A stretch of DNA of 64,000 nucleotides from Phycicoccus sp. Soil748 (lineage in GTDB: Bacteria > Actinomycetota > Actinomycetes > Actinomycetales > Dermatophilaceae). Made by a program: the position numbers and the translations under genes. Positions 57,111 to 64,000 of this stretch are shown here, in pieces. The stretch is taken from assembly GCF_001428025.1 (NCBI RefSeq), contig NZ_LMSC01000009.1, forward strand, positions 133,896-197,895, given 5' to 3'. Numbering within the stretch: the stretch's first letter is position 1; each line of letters begins with the position of its first letter. A model generated the notes under the pieces. That model had not been told where the DNA came from, made no database searches, and saw only the letters and a program-made list of their open reading frames with translations.

Positions 57111-57150
57111 GCGGAGGCACTGAGCGGAGGCACTGAGCGCTGGCACTGAG
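57103..57150 (+). repeat. 13-bp tandem repeat overlapping the DUF3097 stop
   Basis: Unit GGCACTGAGCGGA in about 3.7 copies (two exact, one with two changes, one partial). The first copy holds the DUF3097 stop codon, so each further copy repeats a TGA after a His-like codon. It looks like slippage expansion of the gene end. The remaining gap to 57298 has no gene. Confidence 0.9.
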
Positions 57151-57298
57151 GCCTCGCCCGCCGCCCTCGGCCGGCCGTCGGCGTCGGGGTCGTCCCTGAC
57201 GCGACCCTGACCGGGCCCTGCGCCGACCCCGAAAGCCCTGTGCGCGGACTGCCGGATGCGTTTCACTGGACGCCAGGCACCACTCACGGAGGGAAACC

Positions 57299-57688
57299 AT
57301 GACCGCCTCACCGCAGTACCCGCAGCAGCCGACCCAGCCGATGTCGCAGCAGGAGGAGAAGACCTGGGCAACCCTGACCCACGTCATCTCCGGCGCCGCG
57401 ATGGTCGTCAGCGCCGGCACGCTGGGCTTCGTCGCCAGCCTCGTGATCTACCTCGTCTACCGCGACCGGGGGCCATTCGTCCGGGCGCACGCGGCCAACG
57501 CCGTCAACGTGCAGCTCACGGCCCTCGTCGGCCTCATCGTGTCCGGCATCCTGATGCTGGTCCTGGTCGGCTTCATCACCTACCCGATCATCGTGGTGGC
57601 TGCCGTCGTGATCCACGCCATCGCTGCGGTGCGGGCCAACGCGGGTGAGTGGTACGACCCGCCCTTCACCATCCGCTTCGTGAAGTGA
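57299..57688 (+). CDS. DUF4870 membrane protein
   Basis: A 129-residue protein with a Gln/Pro-rich N-terminus and three helices, with the DUF4870 pattern EEKTWATLTHVISGAAMVVSAGTLGFVASLVIYLVYRDRGPFVRAHAANAVNVQL. Function unknown; this family is often near chaperone and stress genes. ATG with GGAGGG 6 nt upstream. Ends 7 bp from convergent hemW. Confidence 0.9.
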   Translation: MTASPQYPQQPTQPMSQQEEKTWATLTHVISGAAMVVSAGTLGFVASLVIYLVYRDRGPFVRAHAANAVNVQLTALVGLIVSGILMLVLVGFITYPIIVVAAVVIHAIAAVRANAGEWYDPPFTIRFVK

Positions 57689-57695
57689 CTTCCGT

Positions 57696-58925
57696 CTAGC
57701 GAAGACCGAGCAGCCGGCGCACCACGGTGTCGGCCAACAGGCGGCCCTGCCTCGTCAGCACCACCCGCTGGCGGCGCAGGGCCGCTGTCGCGTCCACGAG
57801 CCCGTCGGCGATGAGGCCCGCCACCGCGGTCCTGCCCTCGGGGCGCAGCTCCTCTATGGGCAGCCCCTCGACCAGGCGTACGCCGAGGAGCACCCGCTCG
57901 TCGTACCGCTGCTCGTCGGTGAGCGTCTCACGCCCGTGCGCGGGACTCGTCCCGGCGGCGACGCGGGAGGCGTAGGCGTTGGGGTGCTTGACGTTCCACC
58001 ACCGCACGCCCCCGACGTGGCTGTGCGCACCCGGCCCGATCCCCCACCAGTTGCCGTCGGCCCAGTAGCCCTCGTTGTGGCGGCAGCGGGCGTCCTCGCG
58101 CGCCGCCCAGTTGCTCACCTCGTACCAGCCGTAGCCGGCGGCGGCGAGGTGCTCGTCGGCGAGCTCGTACTTGGCTGCCTCGTCGTCGTCCTCGGGGGCC
58201 GGCACCTGACCTCGACGCACCTGGGCGGCCAGCTTGGTGCCGTCCTCGACGACGAGCGCGTAGGCCGACACGTGGTCGGGACCCAGGTCGGTGGCGGTGC
58301 GCAGGCTGGTGCGCCAGTCGTCCAGGCTCTCCCCCGGTGTGCCGTAGATGAGGTCGAGGCTGACCTGCAGCCCGGCCGCGCGGGCGGCGTCGACCGCCTT
58401 GGCGACGTTGGCCGGGTCGTGGGTGCGCTCGAGGGTGCGCAGGACGTGCGGCACCGCCGACTGCATGCCCAGGGAGACCCGGGTGAAACCAGCCTCCGCG
58501 AGCAGCTCGAGGCCCTCGGGGGTCACCGAGTCCGGGTTGGCCTCGGTGCTCACCTCGGCGCCGGGTGCGAGGCCGAAGCGGTCGCGCACGCCCGTCAGCA
58601 TGGCGGCGAGGTCAGCCGCCGCGAGCATTGTGGGGGTGCCCCCGCCCACGAAGACGGTCTGCACCTGCGGCACGTCGCCGCCGAGGACGGACCGCGCCAG
58701 GTCGAGCTCGCGCGCGGCCGCGCCGGCGAACGTGTCGACGCTCGCGCCGTCGGTGCCCAGCTCGGTGAGCGTGTACGTGTTGAAGTCGCAGTAGCCGCAC
58801 CGGACCGAGCAGAAAGGCACGTGCAGGTAGATGCCGAACGACCGGTCCGTCAGGGTCGCCAGCGCCGACTCGGGCAGGCGTCCGTCGGCGGGCGCGGGGT
58901 CGCCGTCGGGAAGGGCACTGGGCAT
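57696..58925 (-). CDS. hemW: Radical SAM heme chaperone HemW
   Basis: 409 residues. Radical SAM iron-sulfur motif IYLHVPFCSVRCGYCDFNTYT near residue 38, then GGGTPTMLAAADLAAML and DLIYGTPGESLDDWRTSL. HemW family members bind heme and differ from true coproporphyrinogen oxidase HemN; the CxxxCxxC with F (not FC pair) and length fit HemW. Common neighbour of hrcA in actinobacteria. Confidence 0.93.
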   Translation of the reverse strand: MPSALPDGDPAPADGRLPESALATLTDRSFGIYLHVPFCSVRCGYCDFNTYTLTELGTDGASVDTFAGAAARELDLARSVLGGDVPQVQTVFVGGGTPTMLAAADLAAMLTGVRDRFGLAPGAEVSTEANPDSVTPEGLELLAEAGFTRVSLGMQSAVPHVLRTLERTHDPANVAKAVDAARAAGLQVSLDLIYGTPGESLDDWRTSLRTATDLGPDHVSAYALVVEDGTKLAAQVRRGQVPAPEDDDEAAKYELADEHLAAAGYGWYEVSNWAAREDARCRHNEGYWADGNWWGIGPGAHSHVGGVRWWNVKHPNAYASRVAAGTSPAHGRETLTDEQRYDERVLLGVRLVEGLPIEELRPEGRTAVAGLIADGLVDATAALRRQRVVLTRQGRLLADTVVRRLLGLR

Positions 58926-58966
58926 GACGCCATCCTCTCAGCCCCAGCCGCGGCTACGGTCGTCGG

Positions 58967-59911
58967 ATGCGCTACCTGAGCGACGCCGACGTCGAGGCCC
59001 TGCTGCCCCCTCCGTCGGAGGCCGTCCGACTGGTGCGCGAGGCGCTCGTCGCGCTGTCGCGCGGCGAGGCGGAGGTGCCACCCAAGCCGGCCGTGCATGC
59101 GGCGGACGGCGCGTTCGCCAACGCGATGCCCGCGACATACCCGGCGCGAAAGTTGTTGGGCTGCAAGTGGATCAGCATCTTCCCGAGGAACGCGGCGCAG
59201 GGACTCCCGACCGCAAGCGGGCTCGTGGTCGTCAACGACGGGGAGACCGGGCTCCCTCGCGCCCTCATGGCCGCAGGTGTGCTCACCGCCGCCCGCACGG
59301 CGGCGGTCACCGGCGCCTGCATCACAGCCCTTGCACCGGCTGGGGCACTCGTCGCCTTCACCGGGGCCGGGGTCCAGGCGCGCACCCACCTGCGGGTCCT
59401 GGACGCACTGGGTCACCGCGACGTCGCCGTGTATGCGCGCCGCGAGGCCGCACGGCGCGACCTGCTCGCCTGGGCGGGGGAACACGTGCCGGACGTGCGC
59501 CTCACCGTGACCGGCGACGCGCGCTCGGCCGTCGAGGGACGTTCGGTCGTCGTCACCGCGCTGTCCATCGGGCTCACCGGGGTCGAGCTCGACCCATCCT
59601 GGGTCGCACCGGATGCGCTCGTGCTGCCGCTCGACTACGCCAGCTCGGTGGGGCCGGAGCTGGCTCGTGATTCGCTGCTGGTCGCCGACCACCTCCCCCA
59701 GTTCGAGGCGGTGCGCGCCATCGGCAGCCTCGGCGACTACCCGCCCGCCAGCGCATGGACCGGTGAGCTGCTCGCTGCCCCACGCCCGGCAGGCCGGGTC
59801 GTCTGCCAGAACCTCGGCAACGGCCTCAGCGACCTCGTCGTCGCTGCCGCGGTGGCCGATGCCGCCGAGTCGACCGGTGTCGGACAGCTCCTGGACACCG
59901 GCGCCGCGTAG
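58967..59911 (+). CDS. Ornithine cyclodeaminase family protein
   Basis: NAD-dependent 314-residue protein of the OCD/mu-crystallin family. N-terminal MRYLSDADVEALLPPPSEAVRLVREALVALSRGEAEVPPKP, then KWISIFPRNAAQGLPTASGLVVVND with the Lys, and nucleotide site LVAFTGAGVQARTHLRVLDAL near residue 125. Family members are ornithine cyclodeaminases, alanine dehydrogenases or imine reductases; neighbours do not decide. It may be co-transcribed with the phosphatase 9 bp downstream. Confidence 0.87.
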   Translation: MRYLSDADVEALLPPPSEAVRLVREALVALSRGEAEVPPKPAVHAADGAFANAMPATYPARKLLGCKWISIFPRNAAQGLPTASGLVVVNDGETGLPRALMAAGVLTAARTAAVTGACITALAPAGALVAFTGAGVQARTHLRVLDALGHRDVAVYARREAARRDLLAWAGEHVPDVRLTVTGDARSAVEGRSVVVTALSIGLTGVELDPSWVAPDALVLPLDYASSVGPELARDSLLVADHLPQFEAVRAIGSLGDYPPASAWTGELLAAPRPAGRVVCQNLGNGLSDLVVAAAVADAAESTGVGQLLDTGAA

Positions 59912-59920
59912 GGTCGCAGC

Positions 59921-60718
59921 GTGACCCCACCGCACTGGATACACCTCGACGGCGTCGTCAACATGCGTGACGTGGGCGGGTTGCCCACCACCGACGGCGA
60001 CACCATCGCGACGGGGCGGCTGCTGCGCTCGGACAACCTCCAGGACCTCACCGAGGCCGACATGCGGCACCTCGTGGACGTCGTCGGGCTCACGGACGTG
60101 GTCGACCTGCGCAGCAACGTCGAGGTCCACATCGAGGGCCCGGCTCCCCTGCAGGTGCGGGGCCTGGCGAACCACCACCGGCACTCCCTGCTCCGCGACG
60201 ACGACCACGACATCTCCGCCGAGGAGGCACTCGTCGTGCCGTGGTCGAAGAAGTCGCGGCACGCCCAGCAGCCCCAGCCCCGGCGGGACGACGACCACTG
60301 GGCCAGCCACTACCTCGGCTACCTGGCCGACCGGCCCGACTCGGTGCTCGGCGCCCTCGAGGTCGTCGCCCGGGCCGAGGGCGCGACGGTGGTGCACTGC
60401 GCCGCCGGCAAGGACCGCACGGGGACCGTCGTGGGGCTGGCCCTGTCGGTGGCCGGCGTCGCCGACGAGGACGTCGTCGCCGACTACGTCGCCACCGGCG
60501 AGCGGATCGAGCGGGTGGTCGAGCGCCTCCGGGCGCGGCCTGCGTACGGCGAGGCGCTGGAGGACCAGCCGATGGAGCACCACCGACCCCGTCCAGAGAC
60601 CATGGCCCGCATCCTCACGGTGCTCGCCGAGCGTCACGGGGGCGCCGCCGGCTGGCTGCAGCAGCAGGGCTGGAGCGACGAGCAGGTGGAGCAGCTGAGG
60701 AAGCGGCTGCGCGCGTGA
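59921..60718 (+). CDS. Tyrosine/serine protein phosphatase (PTP-like, DSPc)
   Basis: 265 residues. Opens with the bacterial PTP start LDGVVNMRDVGGLPTTDGDTIATGRLLRSDNLQDLTEAD and has the Cys loop VVHCAAGKDRTGTVVGLAL (CX5R, near residue 163). Resembles mycobacterial PtpB-like enzymes (Y_phosphatase3 family), which can also dephosphorylate lipids. GTG start; the stop overlaps the Nudix gene start (GTGA). Confidence 0.9.
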   Translation: MTPPHWIHLDGVVNMRDVGGLPTTDGDTIATGRLLRSDNLQDLTEADMRHLVDVVGLTDVVDLRSNVEVHIEGPAPLQVRGLANHHRHSLLRDDDHDISAEEALVVPWSKKSRHAQQPQPRRDDDHWASHYLGYLADRPDSVLGALEVVARAEGATVVHCAAGKDRTGTVVGLALSVAGVADEDVVADYVATGERIERVVERLRARPAYGEALEDQPMEHHRPRPETMARILTVLAERHGGAAGWLQQQGWSDEQVEQLRKRLRA

Positions 60719-61266
60719 CCACCGCGGACACGCGGCCCCGCCGCCGGCGCCGGGCCATGCGGGTGCTGCTCGTCGACGACCGTGACCGGTTGCTGCTCTT
60801 CCAGGACAGCGATCCCGGACTGTCCCCGGTCCCGCGCTGGTGGATCACGCCCGGCGGTGGGGTCGAACCCGGCGAGGCCGACGTCGACGCGGCGGTGCGA
60901 GAGCTGTTCGAGGAGACCGGGATCCGCGTCACGCCGTCAGACCTCGCGGGTCCGCTCGCGACGCGTGTCGTGGTCCACGGCTACAGCGACGTGGTGACCA
61001 CCCAGGACGAGGTGTTCTGGTCCGTCCGGGTGCCGGCGTTCGAGGTGAGCACCGTCGGGCACACCGACCTGGAGCTGCTCACGATGACGGCACACCGTTG
61101 GTGGTCCCGCGACGAGCTGGCCACCACCGACGAGGAGGTGTGGCCACGGGACGTCCTCGAGCTGTGGTCGCTGGCCGAGTCGTCCTCCCGCGGTGACGGT
61201 TCTGCCCCACGTGACCTGGGCACCGTCGAGGAGTCCACCGTCCCACCAGAGCGGAGCCCGTCATGA
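60715..61266 (+). CDS. Nudix hydrolase
   Basis: 183 residues. The Nudix box is GGGVEPGEADVDAAVRELFEETGI, with all conserved Glu residues. Starts with a basic stretch RPRRRRRAMRVLLVDDRDRLLLFQD. Substrate unknown (mutT- or NADH-type). GTG start at 60715 overlaps the phosphatase gene. A 12-residue ATG reading at 61263 overlaps its stop and marks the methyltransferase remnant. Confidence 0.9.
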   Translation: MTTADTRPRRRRRAMRVLLVDDRDRLLLFQDSDPGLSPVPRWWITPGGGVEPGEADVDAAVRELFEETGIRVTPSDLAGPLATRVVVHGYSDVVTTQDEVFWSVRVPAFEVSTVGHTDLELLTMTAHRWWSRDELATTDEEVWPRDVLELWSLAESSSRGDGSAPRDLGTVEESTVPPERSPS

Positions 61267-61452
61267 CGACCACCGACTACGACCAGTTCGCGGAGGCCTA
61301 CGCGAACTGAGAACGAGTCCGGCCTCAGGCTTCCGCCTCGCCACGATCAGCGAACCACCGCCCTCCCGGACACTCCCGCCGAGCTGCTCCCACCCGACAT
61401 GGGGTCCGGGTCGTTCATGTGCTTCCTGTTCTTCGTCCTGGAGGCCGTCTGA
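61263..61452 (+). pseudogene. Methyltransferase remnant with large internal loss
   Basis: The ATG at 61263 gives MTTTDYDQFAEAYAN then a stop; after one-base shift the sequence continues E-N-E-S, as in actinobacterial class I SAM-dependent methyltransferases (YDxFAEAYAxENES). 60-100 bases later another frame gives DTPAELLPPDMGSGSFMCFLFFVLEAV, their usual C-terminus, ending at 61452. The whole SAM-binding core (about 180 residues) is missing and at least two frame changes are needed. Confidence 0.72.
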
Positions 61453-61921
61453 GACCGCTGCTCCTGAAGGCCCACACGGCTGCGCGGTCCGGCGGCGGCA
61501 ACACTGCCTGGCCGATGGACAGGGCGAGCACGGACACCGTGGCGTAGGCGACGACGTAGCGCTGCCTCGTGCGATCCTGCTGCGTCAGGGCTTCGCGCTT
61601 CTCCCCGGCGCGCACCATGAACCGGTTCACAGCCCGCTCACGGGAGACCAGCGCGCCGCCGTGGGCCATCGTCGCCAGCATCCACATCCACCAGAAGCCA
61701 CGCCCGGTCCAGGCCGACGCGATGGCGCTGACCAGGCAGAACAGACCCATCGCGCCGTTCATCAGGTACTGCAGCCGGTGGCTGACGGAGTCCCGCACCT
61801 GCTGTCGCTGCTGCTCGGTGCGCTTGTCCAAGAACCTCTCGGAGGCGAGATGGGCCGGCATGAACACGCCGAGCAGGCCCAGGGCGAGCCAGATGCTGGG
61901 CGCGACGAGGTACCTGGCCAT
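61415..61921 (-). CDS. Membrane protein of unknown family
   Basis: A 168-residue protein with four helices (about 4-22, 52-70, 75-93, 120-140), beginning ARYLVAPSIWLALGLLGVFMP. Polar Arg/Gln-rich loop RTEQQRQQVRDSVSHR. The 3' end runs antisense into the methyltransferase remnant for 38 bp, and the last 15 residues (SSGLRRPPGRRTGST) look random, so the original stop may have been lost with the neighbouring deletion. Start ATG at 61921. Confidence 0.55.
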   Translation of the reverse strand: MARYLVAPSIWLALGLLGVFMPAHLASERFLDKRTEQQRQQVRDSVSHRLQYLMNGAMGLFCLVSAIASAWTGRGFWWMWMLATMAHGGALVSRERAVNRFMVRAGEKREALTQQDRTRQRYVVAYATVSVLALSIGQAVLPPPDRAAVWAFRSSGLRRPPGRRTGST

Positions 61922-62020
61922 GGGCGGAGTCTTGCAGCGAGACCGCCAGCAGACGAGCAGGTCCAATGGTCCTAGCCGCCTCGAATGGGCACCTGCAAGC
62001 CTTGATCCGAGGTGAGAACC

Positions 62021-62668
62021 ATGAACGAGTTCCGTCCGAGGTTGGTGGCTCGGGTCGAGGGTGTGGATGCGCTTCGATGGAGCGCCGCGGCGGTCACGCT
62101 GGGGTTCGTCGGCCTGGTGTCCCTCGTCGTGGGCGGCTATGCCGTGACAGATCCCGGAGGCTGGGCAGGAATCGGGGGCACTGTCATCGGGGTGCTGGTC
62201 ATGCTCGGACTGTCCCTGCTGGCCCTGGCTCGCCCCAGGGGCGCGATCGTGGCGTTGGCCGTCGCGGCGTGCGGACCCCTGGCTTTCGGGGTGTGGTCGC
62301 TGGTGGACTACGGCGCGGCCCACGGCTGGGAGGACAGGCATGGCCCGCTCTCGCTCGTGCTGGTCATGTTCGTGTGCGCACCGGCTGCAGCGGCGGGCCC
62401 GTTCCGTCCACGTGCGGCCGGTTACCTCATTCTCACCGTGAGTGTGGTGCCCCTCCTGCTGGAAGCGGCCGGCGCAGCCTCCCGCTTCTACGAGCCCCTG
62501 TCGGTGGGGCTGCTGCTTGCACCCTTGGTGGCCTCGGGCGTGCTGTTCCTGCTGTCCGGTCGGCGGCAGGGCCATCCGACACAGGGCCATCCGATTACGG
62601 GCCATCCGACTACGGGCCCCCATCCGACTCCAAGCGATCCGACTCCAAGCGCGTCTTCAAGCGCGTGA
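62021..62668 (+). CDS. Membrane protein with a repetitive C-terminal tail
   Basis: 215 residues with about five to six helices (25-50, 55-75, 80-98, 115-132, 140-157, 165-185), then a repetitive polar tail of about 32 residues (QGHPT-like units, then SDPTPSA). The tail comes from a 15-bp tandem repeat. No family recognised. ATG preceded by GGTGAG. Convergent overlap of 59 bp with the SRPBCC fragment. Confidence 0.55.
   Translation: MNEFRPRLVARVEGVDALRWSAAAVTLGFVGLVSLVVGGYAVTDPGGWAGIGGTVIGVLVMLGLSLLALARPRGAIVALAVAACGPLAFGVWSLVDYGAAHGWEDRHGPLSLVLVMFVCAPAAAAGPFRPRAAGYLILTVSVVPLLLEAAGAASRFYEPLSVGLLLAPLVASGVLFLLSGRRQGHPTQGHPITGHPTTGPHPTPSDPTPSASSSA
62569..62651 (+). repeat. 15-bp tandem repeat
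   Basis: About five units of GGGCCATCCGACTAC-like sequence (three at 62569-62613 differing by a few bases, then two degenerate ATCCGACTCCAAGCG units). In the plus strand it codes the QGHPT-type tail of the membrane protein. Confidence 0.85.
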
Positions 62669-62933
62669 GAGCCTGCTCGTCCTCGCGCCCCTCGAAGCGG
62701 GCCAACAGCCTGTCGAGGACGCTGAGCCGCCACAGCGATCGCCGTTCACGGCTCAGCGTCAGCCGGGTTCCAGAGCCTTCGCGCTCGAAGCTGTAGGTCT
62801 CGCTCCCTTCGACGGCCGTTGACCACCTGTCGATGATCCGCTCGTTCGGGACGAACTCCGTGAAGACGCCGAACATCTCGAACCGCACACCGCGCAGCGG
62901 CCTCATGACCCACGTGGCTCGCCGACACGGCAA
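62610..62933 (-). pseudogene. SRPBCC-family protein, N-terminally truncated
   Basis: The frame reads RGVRFEMFGVFTEFVPNERIIDRWSTAVEGSETYSFEREGSGTRLTLSRERRSLWRLSVLDRLLARFEGREDEQALTRLK, the second half of a START-like SRPBCC domain. The first ~60 residues of the fold are absent. GAGGAGG at 62934-62940 lies against a TTG that would give a 107-residue protein; ATG 62906 gives 98. A shifted frame starting from a GTG at 62928 is stopped after 60 codons. Probably a decayed gene. Confidence 0.5.
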
Positions 62934-63178
62934 CCTCCTCTGAGCGGGTCGCGGCTCGGTGCGTGGCTGCCTCGCCCCAATGTCCTTCGCGCTGCCAGCA
63001 CCGTGGAGGGGCGCAAGTCCCTGGTCCGACCAGCCCGGACGAGGACCGGCGATCGGAATGGCGGCTGCCCCTTCCTTAAGTTATTCACTTTCATGACCGA
63101 ATGCGTAACTTCCGAAGAGGTCTCCCGTTGAGCGGGTCACTGAACTTGAACAGTTCTTGACCTAGGGGAGACCAAAAC
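62934..63178. promoter_or_regulatory. Gene-less stretch with the promoter region of the secreted protein gene
   Basis: No gene seen. It includes an AT-rich part (63070-63100) and a dyad GAACT-tgaac-AGTTC at 63142-63156, 22 bp before the ATG at 63179. TTGACC at 63157-63162 follows the dyad but no matching -10 fits before the start, so the promoter is not placed. Confidence 0.3.
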
Positions 63179-64000
63179 ATGAAGCTCAACAGCGCTGTGC
63201 ACCATTCCGCCTCATCCCGTCCCGCCTCCATCCGGCTGGCGGCCCGGCCGGTCGGACGCGCGGCCCTCAGCTGCGGCCTCGCCGGAGCCCTGTCGTTGGG
63301 TGCCGCGGGGGCGGCCCTTGCCAGCGGTCCCGACGCCGCCAGCCGCGGCGCCTCTCACGGTGCGGAGCACCAGGGGCACGCCTCTGGACAGAAGTCGGCG
63401 AAGAAGGCCCGGCCCGAGCGCACCGACAAGCGTCAGCCGGGGGCTGGGAAGGACAGGACGGCGTCGCAGACCCAGGGGACGGCCAAGCGCGAAGGCGCGA
63501 AGAAGAGCACCGGGTCGCAGCACGCCGCTGCCGCCCACCGGCCAAAGGGCTCCACCGCGGCGACCCCGGCACCCCGGCGGAGCAAGGACCCGCGTGGCAA
63601 CAACGGCACCATCAAGATCGACGGCGCCGCGTGGGACGCCCGCGTCGACAACGAGCCGCACACCTCCTGCGCCTTCCGCGTGACGTTCTTCGGCTTCGAC
63701 GAGGGGCAGACCGCCGACATCACCGTCACGGGCCACGCCCCGACCGGCGGCGGCGTGCTGCTGCACGAGACCGCCGTACCGACCAGTGACGACCGGGCGA
63801 CGGGCGCCGCCCACGACTACGACGGTGCCACGCGCGTCATCACGGCCGACGACCTCGGGCTCGGCGCCGTCACGCCGCACCCCAAGCAGGGGTACCACCT
63901 GAAGGTCACCGTCGACTCGCTCGAGGCTCCGGGTGGCGCGAAGCAGAAGGTGTTGTGGCTGGCGCCCTGTGGAGCCCAGCCGCCGGTGACCCAGCCTGAG
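63179..64000 (+). CDS. Secreted protein with basic linker and beta-sandwich domain, partial
   Basis: Open to the window end (274 codons so far). An N-terminal signal with a long positive part and hydrophobic stretch (ALSCGLAGALSLGAAGAALASG; likely cleavage after ALA), then about 90 residues rich in Lys, Arg, Gln, Ala, and then a compact domain from about residue 140 (GTIKIDGAAWDARVDNEPHTSCAFRVTFFGFDEG to VLWLAPC) with two Cys. This domain occurs in actinobacterial surface proteins that often end in LPXTG; the end is outside the window. GGGGAG lies 7 nt before the ATG. Confidence 0.78.
   Translation, partial: MKLNSAVHHSASSRPASIRLAARPVGRAALSCGLAGALSLGAAGAALASGPDAASRGASHGAEHQGHASGQKSAKKARPERTDKRQPGAGKDRTASQTQGTAKREGAKKSTGSQHAAAAHRPKGSTAATPAPRRSKDPRGNNGTIKIDGAAWDARVDNEPHTSCAFRVTFFGFDEGQTADITVTGHAPTGGGVLLHETAVPTSDDRATGAAHDYDGATRVITADDLGLGAVTPHPKQGYHLKVTVDSLEAPGGAKQKVLWLAPCGAQPPVTQPE

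Overview
The window is high-GC DNA (most codons end in G or C, GTG starts are frequent, genes overlap by 4 nt) from an actinobacterium. The housekeeping order hemW-hrcA-dnaJ-rsmE-HIT-phoH-ybeY-CNNM/CBS-era ... leuA-recO-uppS-zur-glyS ... dgt ... dnaG is the usual actinobacterial arrangement. I would guess a Micrococcales member (Intrasporangiaceae-like), but that rank is inference. I see no rRNA, tRNA, CRISPR array, transposase or prophage genes.

Layout. 0-2.6 kb: dnaG and a small downstream partner. 2.7-7.6 kb: a flippase/synthase-like membrane protein and an IdeR-box-led ferric iron ABC operon, which sit between dnaG and dgt (these two are often adjacent in actinobacteria). 7.6-13.4 kb: dgt, a YdeI-like protein, a DJ-1/PfpI protein, a secreted subtilase and dusB. 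13.5-28.8 kb: an accessory region. It holds a rhodanese, a rifampin-monooxygenase-like gene behind a rifamycin-associated element and followed at 10 nt by a stand-alone GyrB-like ATPase domain, a DesK/DesR-type two-component system, NAT, small enzymes, a DMT-like transporter, an M23-like peptidase, an epimerase, an ABC exporter whose promoter region carries the same 44-bp element as the two-component operon, and a sigma-factor-like protein fused to a membrane helix and a beta-propeller-like domain. 28.9-40.2 kb: glyS, a Zur-controlled zinc ABC operon ending in zur, uppS, recO, a HIT-family protein, a GT-C-like membrane protein, an alkB with an SOS box, and leuA with a leucine-codon leader peptide. 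40.4-46.9 kb: insertions between leuA and era (small membrane protein, MFS exporter with its ArsR-type repressor, tandem GNAT, asd, BCCT transporter). 47.1-58.9 kb: the core chain era, CNNM/CBS, ybeY, phoH, HIT, a SigE-family sigma factor with its membrane partner, rsmE, dnaJ, hrcA (CIRCE), DUF3097, DUF4870, hemW. 59-64 kb: ornithine-cyclodeaminase-like, tyrosine phosphatase, Nudix, remnants of a methyltransferase and an SRPBCC protein, two membrane proteins, and the start of a secreted protein cut by the window end.

Regulation is unusually readable here. Candidate sites for IdeR, Zur (two), LexA, HrcA, an ArsR-type repressor and a LuxR-type response regulator, a rifamycin-associated element and a translation-attenuation leader can all be placed next to the genes they should control. 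Two genes (zinc binding protein, alkB) look leaderless. The most interesting signals are the RAE-led monooxygenase/GyrB-like pair, the duplicated 44-bp operator joining a two-component system to an ABC exporter 8 kb away, the sigma-propeller fusion, and an AT-rich codon island inside phoH.
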